From Pseudoips prasinana (lineage: Eukaryota; Arthropoda; Insecta; Lepidoptera; Nolidae): a stretch of 64,000 nt of DNA. Under the pieces are notes generated by a model. It was not told where the DNA came from and ran no database searches. It saw only the letters and a program-made list of their open reading frames with translations. Positions 53,080 through 63,377 of this stretch are shown here, piece by piece. The stretch covers positions 5,032,001 to 5,096,000 of the forward strand of contig OX621241.1 of the NCBI GenBank assembly GCA_951640165.1, in the 5' to 3' direction. Position numbers and translations under genes: made by a program. Every line of letters starts with the position of its first letter. The stretch's first letter is position 1.

Positions 53080-54118
53080 CTAAACGTTTTGGAATCCAGT
53101 TTCAGCGACATAATATGCACAATAAACGGATCCTAAGATGATGTAAGTATCGACACCGATATTCGATATTCCGCTTAGGCTTTCAATGATGACATCATGC
53201 ATCTTCTTCAAGTTCGTGGAATCTGGATTCTGTATCGTTGGAAGATTGAGCATCGTATTTATAAATGACGTAAACTGCAAGCGGCGATTATTATAACGCT
53301 AATTCAAAATATCCCAACAGGAGTTCACCTCTCAGCTTCGTTTTGAGATGCTGCATTTTCTGTGCATTGTTGATTACCGGGTTCTTGTGAATACCCTCCA
53401 AAAATAGGTCCTTGAACGAGATCCAGTGACTATAGTTGCCAGAAAATTCAGGAATCTCGATCTTTGGTGCCGATTTCTCGTAGTGTACGGTGGACCAGAT
53501 TTTAGAATTCAGACATTTTTTCAGCTCATCGTATTTCTCTTCGACGTCTGTAAACATTTTATAATAGGAACTGTTGGACCCTTTTAATTGGAAATCAATA
53601 TCCCAGTGCAGTTTGTCGATGGGCTCCCATTTCGATTTCAGTGCGTTCAGATGGTCATCTAACTCCAGCTTTTCAGTAATGGCAGAGGTGTCAATCTTCG
53701 CCATGACACGGTATATCGCATTGAAGTGACATTCTTGCTTGTTCAGTAGAAGTTGAACACTATCGCCACCATCAGCTTGAGCGTCAGCGGCCGCTGACGT
53801 CCCGGCTAAGTCAAACTTCACATCTGGCTGCAGTTTCTCCAAGTCTGACAGTTTGTTGTTAATACTTGTTTTGGTGGTCAAGTACAGCTCCTTCGTTTTC
53901 TCGTAGACGTCATCCACGAAATAGTTGACAGTCTAATCTTCTAGTTCCAGCATTAGAAGAGCATGCCTGCTGTCAAAATCCTTCCATTGGCTTTCCAGCG
54001 ATGACAAGCGTTTGTTCAAATAATCCACAGTTTTGCGGCTTGAAGAGTCCTTGCGATAGTTGACACACAAGGTCTTGATGTTCTCGAAACATGTCGCCTG
54101 CAGTTCCAGGTTTTCCAT
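53080..54118 (-). pseudogene. BEL gag region, broken
   Basis: Gag of a BEL/Pao element, which would form the particle core. From 54118: MENLELQATCFENIKTLCVN...LMLELED, then a TAG stop at 53933-53935 inside an otherwise continuous frame. It goes on to 53291 with KIEIPEFSGNYSHWISFKDL and KMQHLKTKLRGE, the conserved DUF1759-type Gag block. After a frameshift near 53290, FTSFINTMLNLPTIQNPDST continues to 53080. At least one nonsense codon and one frameshift. Confidence 0.85.
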
Positions 54119-54414
54119 GTCGATGTCAATAGCTCGTAGTGACGTAGTTGACGGCGACAGATGAGCGTTGTGTTTGTTGTAACGACACGAAGACTACGTA
54201 GTTGCTTATAGTCTACTCAGTTTCAGATCTTGAAAGTCTTTCTTCGATTTGAAATGGTCGCTATTGGAACACCCAGTGGCTGAGTACTTCAGATACAGTA
54301 TGTGCGCCTTCTCAATACAACTGGTGAGACCCGCTTGTGGGAGGCCAGTTGACCGATTCGCTACTATATTAGAAATACAAAGCACCAAGTAACACAACTC
54401 GAAGGACCATAAAA

Positions 54415-54693
54415 TGTTCAGTACGTACACTTGCAAATAGTAGTTGTTACAGTTTGAGTGTGAAGAGAAAAGATCGCAGTTATTGTCACTAAAGTAATAT
54501 ATTAACGTAAAGTTCCATTAGCACAAATATTAGGTAATACAGTGACTTTTCCTTTCTCTAATGTTAATCGCGGCGTAGTAGCGAACCCACACTGATTCAT
54601 TCATGAATGTGATATTTATTTATAATAAGTAAATTGACGCGCACTCGTGCCGAGCGCAGAGTCAGCAAAATATGTACAGTTGAAGACCGTACA
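54415..54693 (-). repeat. BEL 5' LTR, 279 bp
   Basis: + strand begins TGTTCAGTACGTACACTTGC and ends GTTGAAGACCGTACA (TG...CA). Followed by the target duplication GCAGG at 54694-54698. Confidence 0.92.
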
Positions 54694-55683
54694 GCAGGCG
54701 TTCCTCAAGGTGGCGTTATATCTCCTTTACTTTTTGCAATTTTTATAAATTCTATCTCTAACCAACTTGTCTCCTCCTACCACCTTTATGCTGACGACCA
54801 TCAAATATATTTCCAAACTCCCCTAGTTAGGTTATCTTTTGCGGTCAGTTACATAAATACGGATTTAGCCAAAATTTGTGGGTGGAGTCGTGCATACGGG
54901 CTTCAAGTCAATCCCATCAAGACACAAACCATCATAATCGCTAGCCCGAAGATGATATTTAAAGTGCCATGGTCACAGCTTCCACAAATAACGTTCGATG
55001 GCACTGTAATTGAGTTCAGTAGAAGTGTTAAGAATCTCGGCATCTTTTTCGATCGCAATTTGTCCTGGGATACTCAAATGAAAATATACTCAAATGAGAA
55101 TATACGCATCGTTTGGTTCTTTAGGTCGACTACGCAATTTCCTGCCTATGACAACTAAAATTGCACTCGCACAATCCCTTCTTCTCCCAATACTAGATTA
55201 TGCAGATGTCAGCTATCTGGACCTTACCCAAAACCAGCTTGATAAACTTGAGCGCCTCCAAAATGTCTGCATAAGATTCATATTTGGCCTTCGCAAATAT
55301 GATCATGTCTCTGAATTCCGTACCAAGCTCAAGTGGCTATCTATACGCCTTCGTCGGAATACTCATATACTCTCATTCCTGTACAACATTTTGTTTACTC
55401 CATCCTTTCCTTCATATCTTAAAAAACGGTTTTCTTTTCTATACGAGTCACATTCGAGAGTTTTGCGATCATCGGAAAATCTTAAGTTAAAAATGCCAGC
55501 GCATTCCACAACTTTCCTTGATAAATCCTTCGCTGTTCAGAGTGTTCGTTTGTGGAATGCACTGCCAGTAACAGTGCGCCAAGCACAAAGTTTACACAAG
55601 TTTCAGCAAAGTGTAAAGGATTACTACCTATCACTATAGGATACATTGATAGAACAACAAAGGATTACTACCTATCACTATAG
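54694..55683 (+). pseudogene. CR1/Jockey-like LINE, 3' part (RT catalytic core to end)
   Basis: Directly continues 40159-42006 after the BEL element: AGVPQGGVISPLLFAIFINS and LYADDHQIYF (catalytic YADD) lie at 54694-54810. A short duplication (TACTCAAATGAAAATA) shifts the frame near 55085. From about 55094 the C-terminal region reads IALAQSLLLPILDYADVSYL and ALPVTVRQAQSLHKFQQSVK, to the stop at 55637-55639. The 3' end holds two copies, 44 bp apart, of AAAGGATTACTACCTATCAC (55615, 55659), the second touching the gypsy element. Confidence 0.85.
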
Positions 55684-56000
55684 TGTAGAAGAGAAAACAC
55701 ACAGGAGTGGGGATTTTTTATAAAAAGGCGATGCCTCGCCGGCATCGCTCTTTTTTGGCGTCCAACCTTGTCGAGGCCGTTACTCTGCCCGATTGCAGTT
55801 TGAATTGTTAAAAGTCTTTATTATAATTGTTAGCCCGGTTTAGTTCTTGTGATTTTACTTCCTTAGTTCGTTTTTGTTTATTTGAATAATTAATTTTGTT
55901 TGATAATACATTAGTGAGTATCGTTTCGTGTCGTGTCGTTTGTATTAAAATTTGTTTTAAAAGCTACTTCTTGTCTCATTCCTAAGATCAGAAGTGAGAT
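55684..56000 (+). promoter_or_regulatory. Probable gypsy 5' LTR with TATA box and hairpin
   Basis: TG start at 55684; TATAAAAAGG at 55719-55728 followed at once by the 8-bp stem GCGATGCC/GGCATCGC (55728-55748), a plausible start-site-proximal structure. The right end of the LTR cannot be fixed without the 3' copy; the change near CTTGTCTCA (about 55980) is a candidate. Confidence 0.55.
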
Positions 56001-56132
56001 TCTTCTTTCGCCCACTTAATTAGTTGTGTTGTTTTGCAATTATCGGTAAGTTCAGATTTGTTTTTGTCATTGTGCAGTTTTATTTTATTAATTGGTTTGC
56101 TTTTGTTGTTGTTTAGTGGTGTTATTTTCGTT

Positions 56133-58788
56133 ATGTCGAATCGTGAGCGTGATTATAGTGTGAATCGCCGGGACAGTTATAGTCCTGGGCACGGTAGTCG
56201 CAATAGTGAGCGTCGCGAGCGATCGCCTGACGAAAATTTTAGGTTACGGCTCGAAATGCAGGCAATGCTTACTCGTCTTAAGGCATTAGAAGATGCGTCT
56301 GGGACTTCACCTAGGCCGGGGCGTTCGGGTGTTTGTGATGCGGGAGCGTGTGAGGCAAACCCAAGCCGTATTAGGTCGCCATCTCGGCTTGAGCATGTGG
56401 CGCGTACACCTAAGCGCAATAACCCGCGATCACCGGTTCAAGCAGATTCGCGTGATGCACGTCGCTCACCACCATTGGATCATACACGGAGGTTAGTGTC
56501 TCCTAGTATTAATATAGTGCCGCGATCGAGAGATCAGTTATTGTCGCCTACGCTTAATCGCAGACAACGTTCACGCGCTCGGTCTAGATCACCGCCACGT
56601 GGTTCGGAACCCACTCGTAGCAGCGTCCCAGAGCATTTCGCAGTGGCCGATCGTATTGTTGACGCAATCCGTTCAATTAATAACGCGGGTAGATCGAATC
56701 AACATTTCTACATTTCCAATTTTGATCCAAATTTACATAATATCGACAATTGGTGCGCTGAGGTTGACCGTGCTAAATCTTTTAACAATTGGAATGATTA
56801 CGAATGTCTTTCGCGTATCGGTAATTGTTTGCAAGGTGACGCTCGATCATGGTTAAACGAGTGGGTATCGAATGATCGTACGTGGAGTAATTTTAAGAGA
56901 GAGTTTAGGCCGCTTTGTCCAAAGACACCCGACTTCGCGAGTATTTTGGCAGATGTAATTAATACAAACTTGGATAAGTACCCGACGTATGCAGATTATG
57001 CGCGTCGTTCCTTACTTCGCTTACGCATAGTGCAGGGACTTAGCGACGAATTAATTTCGGCGATAGTTATTCGTGGTATTACCGATCCTAATATTAGAGC
57101 GGCTGCAACTAATGCAAAGTTGTTGCCAAACGATTTAATTGATTTTTTTTCAATTTATGTTAAACCGGTTAGTACTACCTCAAAGAATTTTTATTCACGT
57201 TCAGTTTTGATTAATAGTACAAAGACTAACCAAACTACGGATTTTTCGCGAAAACGGATTAGTGGTGACGTCAAGTGTTTTTCGTGTGGCCAGTTAGGTC
57301 ATAGACAAGTTTCATGTACTAAGCGACCTAGAATCGATCAGGAATTGAGAAGTCCGTCGGGTAATTCGAGTTCAACAAATTCAAAGACCGCTTTTGTCCC
57401 CGATAGACCTGAGCCGTGTTCGTTTTGTAAAAAACCGGGTCACAGAATCGAAACTTGTTTTGCCAAGCGAAGGTCTGAAGTGGCAAATAGGGACACGGTT
57501 AATTTTTGTAATGGGTTAGTAGCTTCTAATAACAGTGATGTGGTGGTGGCTGTTATCCAGGACGTGCCGGTAGATGTTTTCATTGACAGTGGTTCATCTA
57601 TATCTTTGGTGTCGTCGTCTTTACTAAATCATTTTAAATGTTCATGTAAACCCGCTTTTCGGATTTTGAAGGGACTAGGAAGTCAGGAGGTAGAAAGTAC
57701 TTCCTACGTTACATTGCCGATTGAGTTTGATGGGTTGAGTCTTGACGTAGATTTGTTTGTAGTGTCGTCTCAACATATGAACATTCCGGTTATAGTAGGT
57801 ACTGACATTTTGAATAGAGAGGGTGTAAAATACGTACGCACTAAAGATTACCAGTCACTTACGAGAGATGACTGTAATACAAATAACGTTATGAACATTC
57901 AATCTCAGCCTTTGACTTATATCAACACGCCTCTTATTGATGGTCAATTACAAAAGCTTTTAGAGATTATAAATGAGTTTTCTAATTTTTTTATTTCCGG
58001 CACCGCGACCTCGACAGTAAATACAGGGTGCATGTCAATTAAACTCAATTCCAATATTCCTATCAGTTATCGCCCGTACCGACTCTCACATAGTGAGGTA
58101 ATTCGTGTCCGCGAAATTATTAAAGATCTTCTGGATAAGGGTATAATTGCGGAGTCTGATTCTGAGTACGCAAGCCCTATTCTCCTTGTTAAAAAGAAGG
58201 ACGGGTCGGACAGGATGTGTGTCGACTTTCGTAGGCTTAATGATGTTACAGTTAAAGATCGATTTCCATTGCCTCGAATCGATGATCACATAGACCGTTT
58301 AGGGCATAATAAGTACTTCAGTAGCCTTGATATGGCTACGGGGTTCCATCAAATTCCGTTAGATCAGGAATCAATACCACTCACGGGTTTTGTCACGCCC
58401 GAGGCACACTATCATTATTTAAAGATGCCGTATGGTTTGTGCAATGCTCCTGTTGTGTATCAACGAATTATCGTAAAAACACTTCGCAAGTTTATTGAAT
58501 CGGGTGATATTCTCGTTTACATTGACGATGTTTTGATTATGAGCAAAACTGTTGATCAGGGTCTTAGGTTGTTGCGTGAAGTTCTTGATACTTTGACTAA
58601 GGCCGGTTTTTCAATCAACTTGAAGAAGTGTTCATTTTTGGCGACTGAAATTGAGTATTTGGGCCGGACGATTAGTGAAAATCAGGTTAGGCCGAGTCAT
58701 GACAAAGTCAGAGTACTGATTGACTCAGCTGAACCGCAAAATGTAAAACAAGTCCGTCAGTTTATGGGTTTAGCTAGTTACTTTAGAA
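56133..58788 (+). CDS. Gypsy gag-pol, N-terminal part (Gag, protease, RT)
   Basis: ATG at 56133 (MSNRERDYSVNRRDSYSPG); the 33 open codons upstream have no ATG. Residues about 1-190 are rich in Arg and Ser; the Gag core follows (LSRIGNCLQGDARSWLNEW). Two CCHC zinc knuckles, CFSCGQLGHRQVSC (near 380) and CSFCKKPGHRIETC (near 430), bind RNA. Protease site FIDSGSSISLVS (near 484). RT: SPILLVKKKDGSDRMCVDFR, FSSLDMATGFHQIPL and YIDD (near 796). Single frame for gag and pol. The element is interrupted at 58788 by a MITE, which adds foreign codons to a stop at 58842-58844. The frame resumes at 59156. Confidence 0.9.
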
Positions 58789-59147
58789 CAGTGTTTTTCA
58801 ACCTGTGGGTCGCGACCCCCAGGGGGGTCGCGAAGCCTCTATAGGGGGGTCGCGAAACTTCTATAGGGAAGCCAGTCATAGGGTCGCAAATGAATTTTGA
58901 GTATTATGATTAGCCTTGCTGCAAATACATTAAAAGTTTAGCGTGAAGTTCCAAAACTCTAGCTAGTACTTTGTCTTTTGACAACCACCTAACCTAACCT
59001 ATAATTCAGAAATTATAAAGTAAATTTTGGTGGAGTGTGGTGAAATGTTAAATTTAATATGTGTCACAAAATAAAAGAAACATGGAAAAAAAAGCGGGTA
59101 AAAAACGGGTAGGGGGGTCGCGTGATGAAAAAGGTTGAAAAACACTG
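58789..59147. mobile_element. 359-bp hAT-type MITE in gypsy pol
   Basis: Inverted ends CAGTGTTTTTCAACCTGTGG and the complement-like AAAGGTTGAAAAACACTG; also inverted GGGTCGCGACCCCC and GGGGGGTCGCG blocks. Flanked by CTTTAGAA at 58781-58788 and 59148-59155, a perfect 8-bp duplication as made by hAT transposases. CAGTGxTTxTCAACCTGTGGGTCGCG is the end type of many hAT MITEs. No transposase inside. Confidence 0.93.
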
Positions 59148-59155
59148 CTTTAGAA

Positions 59156-59256
59156 GATACATTGCAGGCTTTGCCCAGAAAACTGCATGTATCACTGCGT
59201 TAATTAAAAAAGGAGCTTTATTTAATTGGGGTTTAGAACAAAGGGCTGCTCGGAAG
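59156..59256 (+). CDS. Gypsy pol, segment between the two insertions
   Basis: Encodes RYIAGFAQKTACITALIKKG and LFNWGLEQRAARK, the RT-RNase H connection (the usual F.W......F motif). In frame with 56133-58788 once the MITE and one target copy are removed, and in frame with 61658 onward once the Tc1-like element and one TA are removed. Confidence 0.88.
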
Positions 59257-60004
59257 TACAGTCAACGGCCAGAAGTCCACTTACACCGCAATGGCCATTA
59301 TCGCCTGCGGGCTGCGGCGCCTATACACACACGCATATTTATCCGTGTAAGCGATGTTCCAACGCTAACAAATTAACATGTCGTGTAGCATCGCTACGAG
59401 TAGTTATAGATGTGGTCAATGCTAGACAAGGATGACAATATCAGTAACTTGTTTTTTTTATCGCCGTCGATTATTTTTTTCCTAGTAATGCAAAATTTCA
59501 ACACGTGAATATAAGTTAACATTAGCTAGATCGGTAACGAGGCTGCTCTCGCTAATGTGATCGGGATAGTTGTGAGTTCGAATCCGAGTTGGGCCAGTTT
59601 TTTATGTTTTATATAATTATTATTATTATGTTTTAGTAATTTATTTTAGTAAATTACCTTGAAAAAATAGATATTACAATAAAGGTAATTTATTATTATA
59701 ATATGATAATAAATGAAACTAGTTTTGATATGGTAACATTGTAATATTTTTTAAATAAAAGAAATCCTTTACACTTACTTATGTTATTACTATAGTATTG
59801 AATGTTAAAAAACACATTTTAGGTTACATATAGATATTATGAAAATTCTGATATAATTTAAGAGGTTATAGCTTAATTATTCATTTTCTCAATGAAAAGA
59901 GGATTGAAACTTAACCTCAATATTACAATAATATAAATATTAATTTGTTAAAGTTACGGACACTATGTCCCCTGACACAAAATTACCCTACCTGTTTAGG
60001 ATTT

Positions 60005-60910
60005 TTAATATTTCGTGTGACCTCCGTTAGCCTCGATACAGCTAATCAGACGTCGACGCATAGACGCCACAATATTTGCACAGATATTTGTGCCGCGCAA
60101 ACTATCCCATAACTGCATGCAATGGGATGCGAGTAGCTCAGGGCATCTCTCGTCCCGAGTTTCCCATCTTTGCACCATTAAACCCCATATATTTTCTATG
60201 GGGTTTAAGTCAGGGGACCGAGCTGGCCGAGGAATAACTTTAATTTCCGGATGATTGCTAAACCATTCGCGAACAATGCTGGCACGGTGTATAGGACAAT
60301 TGTCTTGCACAAAACTTATCTCGTTCAAGTCTTCTGCGGGGTAGATATTACGCACTGTAGGCAACATTATATCGTTCAACACTTCCACATAGTTGACACT
60401 ATTGGCTCGCGTCGGTATAAAACTTAATTCACCGGGCCCTTGAGCACTTATCCACCCCCACATATTCACACTGATTCTGCCTGACTCCGTATTTGGTCTG
60501 ACATTGCCTTCAGACCAACGCGTGTTATTTTTACGCCACAAATGCAGTCTTCCTTTTTGGCACGATTTAAAAGATTTTTCGTCGGTGAATATTGTCGTCT
60601 CCCAATCAAAGTCCAAATATTCCCGGGCAAAACTTAACCTCTCCTCTTTATGCCGTTGGGTTAAAAATGGTTTCTTAGCTGGCGCTCGGTGATGAAGACC
60701 TTCGGCATGGAGTATGCGGCGAACGGTGCGTACTGATGTGCCGAACTCATCGGCAAAACGCCTTGTTGGGATGAAACCATTCGTCTCATATTCCGCTACC
60801 ATATAACGTCGCTGAGGCTGGCTAATAAGAGGTGGTCTTCCGCTCCTCTCACGACTGTTCAGGCTACCTTCTTCCTCAAATCTCTTCACCCAACGACTAA
60901 CAGTCTCTCT
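60005..60910 (-). CDS. Tc1-like transposase exon 2, DD35E catalytic domain
   Basis: Preceded by a T-run and AG (complement of 60911-60925), a good acceptor; the intron is 103 bp. It opens RETVSRWVKRFEEEGSLNSR, then GRPPLIS and the second HTH with VRTVRRILHAEGLHHR. Catalytic domain: FTDEKSF (first Asp), FVQDNCPIHRA (second Asp), and RSPDLNPIENIWG with the Glu 35 residues after that Asp's neighbour interval (DD35E rather than the DD34E of Tc1). Ends EANGGHTKY and a stop at 60005. With exon 1 the protein is 334 residues, normal for the family, with no stops or frameshifts. Likely functional. Confidence 0.88.
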   Translation of the reverse strand, partial: RETVSRWVKRFEEEGSLNSRERSGRPPLISQPQRRYMVAEYETNGFIPTRRFADEFGTSVRTVRRILHAEGLHHRAPAKKPFLTQRHKEERLSFAREYLDFDWETTIFTDEKSFKSCQKGRLHLWRKNNTRWSEGNVRPNTESGRISVNMWGWISAQGPGELSFIPTRANSVNYVEVLNDIMLPTVRNIYPAEDLNEISFVQDNCPIHRASIVREWFSNHPEIKVIPRPARSPDLNPIENIWGLMVQRWETRDERCPELLASHCMQLWDSLRGTNICANIVASMRRRLISCIEANGGHTKY

Positions 60911-61013
60911 CTAAAAAAAAAAAAATATATTACACACTTGCAACACGCGATTAATCTACCATTATATTTTGTAGGTATCGTATCATCACATAAAATTAAA
61001 AAAATAAGCTTAC

Positions 61014-61112
61014 GCATAAGCCGGTTTCATTCGATATTTGAGATATATTAAGGCCATTCGAATATAGGGCCACAATATTTGCCTTGGCTTCAATACTGAT
61101 ATTAGCCTGCAT
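61014..61112 (-). CDS. Tc1-like transposase exon 1
   Basis: 33 codons from ATG at 61112: MQANISIEAKANIVALYSNG, LNISQISNETGLC. The helix-turn-helix-like start (IVALYSNGLNISQIS) is the expected N-terminal DNA-binding end of a Tc1-type transposase. The donor GTAAGC follows directly (complement of 61013-61008) and the exon ends in phase 0. I infer it from frame, splice site and domain fit, not from a transcript. Confidence 0.75.
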
Positions 61113-61657
61113 ATTGAATTCAGAAGAATACTAAAATAGCAGCAACAAGATAACACAAACGCTCGTAACTATGTTCACCAACCAACAACAGCGAATAGTG
61201 GAATAATTTATGTGAACTAGTAAAGTAGTTAAAATATGAAGGTATATTTACAAAGTGAACTTATCACTTTGTTTCAAATCTACCCTCATATTGTAATAAC
61301 GACGCTAAGATTGAAAATAATTGTAAAACGAAAGAATCTTCGTTTAGTTGTGGAATATTTAACATATTTGTTAGCAAATCGGCATTCTTATTTCACATTA
61401 ATACTTAAAAAATATTTTTCAAGTTTGGTGTGAGACTCGAACCCGAACGTTCGCCATGCGAGGCACAGTGCTAACCACTTTAGCCACCGTAACGCTTACG
61501 ATACTTATTGAAATTTGTAATAACAATCATAAGCGGGCAACAAGTTGCGAATGTGTAGTGTTGTCAAACGTTCTTATAGAAGAAGGTCATAAGTACAACT
61601 AATATTGCTATGCCACGGTTTTGTGAGATTGCTAGTCGACTTCTGGCTGTTACTGTA

Positions 61658-63377
61658 CATTATAGAATGTTTAACGAGTGAGCCTGTACTAACTATCTAT
61701 GACCCTTCGTTACCAATAGAGGTTCACACGGACGCTAGTTCCGTTGCTTTTGGAGCTGTTCTGATGCAGGTTCATGAGGGTAATCGGAAGCGAGTGGTAT
61801 CTTATTTCAGCAGGCTTACTCAGGGGGCTGAGAGTAAGTACCACTCGTATGAGCTGGAGACTCTTGCCGTCGTGAAAGCCCTTCAGCATTTTAGACATTA
61901 TCTTGTGGGGGTTCACGTAATCACAGACTGCAACGCATTAAAACTTACCCAGCGTAAAAAAGATTTATTGCCTAGAGTGGCTCGGTGGTGGGTATACCTC
62001 CAAGATTTTGATTTTAGCCTTGATTACCGTAAGGGTTCCCTTTTGGCTCATGCTGACTATCTTAGTCGTAACCCTGTTAATGTTGTTTCCGTTCAGAAAC
62101 CCTTGAATTGGGCTCAAGTCGCACAGGCTTCTGATGAAGAGACTCAGTCTCTCATGCAGAGCTTGTCCGACGGGCAACTAGACCCATCCCGTTATGTCGT
62201 TAAGAACGACATTTTGTACTATAAGTTTACACCTACCGGTGAGAATCCAAGACTGTTATGTTTTATCCCTAAAGGGCACAGACTTAGCCTTTTACGTATT
62301 TTTCATGATGAACATGATCACCCTGGTGTAGATAAGACAGTTGACCTTATCATTAAACACTTTTGGTTCCCGGGGTTGAGAGCTTTTGTACTAAAATACA
62401 TAACGCACTGTTTAGTGTGCCTTTCACACAAGAAAGTTGCTCGTGCTCCCCTCCAGCCCATTCACTCTTGGGAAAAACCAGATCTCCCTTTCGAATCGGT
62501 CCATATGGATGCTTTGGGTCCTCTACCCGAAGCCGATGGCTATCGTTATGTTCTCATCGTGGTCGATGCATTTTCAAAGTTTTGTCTGCTATACCCGATG
62601 TACCGTCAGGATGCTGACGAGTTAAAACGTCATTTTAATAATTTAGTTTCACTTTTTGGTACACCTAAGTTAATTGTAGCTGATAGAGGTAGAATGTTCC
62701 AAAGTGCTGACTTTCTTAACTGGGTTCAGGATATGGGTTGTAATACACATTTGATTACACCTGAAATGCACCAATCCAATGGGCAGGTGGAACGCTATTG
62801 TCGGACGGTACTCAACATGGTACGTATTGAGTGCAACCATCGACAACAGAGGTGGCCGACCGTTTTGTGGAAGCTGCAGCTGGTCCTGAACATAACCAAA
62901 CACAAAACGACTCAACATTCGGCTCTCAACTTGCTGGTTGGTATCGATGCGGCAACACCACTTATCCGAAGTCTGGTACGTGATGTGGCTATTGAAGGTT
63001 CCAGTCCGAACAGAGAAACTCTTCGTGAAATGCGTAGGCAGAGGGCCTCCGCACGGCTTCGTTCGAATCAGGATAATCAAGATGTTTACGTCAACCGAGA
63101 CCGCAGGGCGCCTCGCGGCTTCGCACTTAATTCTTTGGTTTTTGTTAGAAAACAGGCGCAGTCGACTGGCAAGCTGGATTCCTGCATGCGAGGGCCGTAT
63201 CGTGTGGTGAAGGCACTTCCATGTGGTCGTTATGAGCTACAGCTCTTGGCTGGCTCGTACGGAAAGTCAACGCAAGCGGCTGCGGAATATATGATGCCGT
63301 GGCGAGGAGAGTGGACTCCCGATGTGTGTGCTGACTTTTTCCATGGTGCGTACGACTTTAATTATTTGGCACTTTGA
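61658..63377 (+). CDS. Gypsy pol C-terminal part (RNase H and integrase)
   Basis: RNase H: VHTDASSVAFGAVLMQ, YHSYELETLAVVKALQHFRH, TDCNAL and LAHADYLSR carry the four acidic residues. Integrase: HHCC-like region with HDEHDHPGVDKTV and HCLVCLSHK, then the DDE core HMDALGPLP, IVADRGRMFQ and HQSNGQVERY. The C-terminal domain continues to GEWTPDVCADFFHGAYDFNY and a stop at 63375-63377. No stops or frameshifts. The codons upstream of 61658 belong to the Tc1-like element. Confidence 0.9.

Larger units (their letters stand above)
42007..54693 (-). mobile_element. BEL/Pao LTR retroelement with env-like gene, multiply interrupted
   Basis: Flanked by the 5-bp duplication GCAGG (42002-42006 and 54694-54698). 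LTRs at 54415-54693 (5') and 42007-42823 (3', containing a 538-bp insertion). Without the insertion both are exactly 279 bp and differ at 13 positions by eye (about 4.7%). A candidate primer site, TGGTCCTTCGAG, lies five bases inside the 5' LTR (54398-54409, - strand). Order on the - strand: gag, aspartic protease, RT remnant, RNase H, Pol C-terminal domain, env-like. Guests: LINE tail (42208-42745), CR1-like LINE (44010-46395), LINE (48504-49877) and mariner (50372-51960). The RT and integrase cores are missing, so the copy is dead. Confidence 0.9.
59257..61657 (-). mobile_element. 2.4-kb Tc1-like transposon (DD35E) in gypsy pol
   Basis: Target TA at 59257-59258 and 61656-61657. Inverted ends CAGTCAACGGCCAGAAGTCC (left) and, on the other strand, CAGTAACAGCCAGAAGTCGA (right), about 25 bp with mismatches. 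Contains a complete two-exon transposase on the - strand (61112-60005). Two tRNA-like blocks lie in the flanks (59530-59600 + and 61424-61505 -). Confidence 0.9.

Noticed and set aside
62670..63080. 136-codon frame antisense to gypsy integrase
   Set aside because: A shadow of the strongly supported integrase frame.
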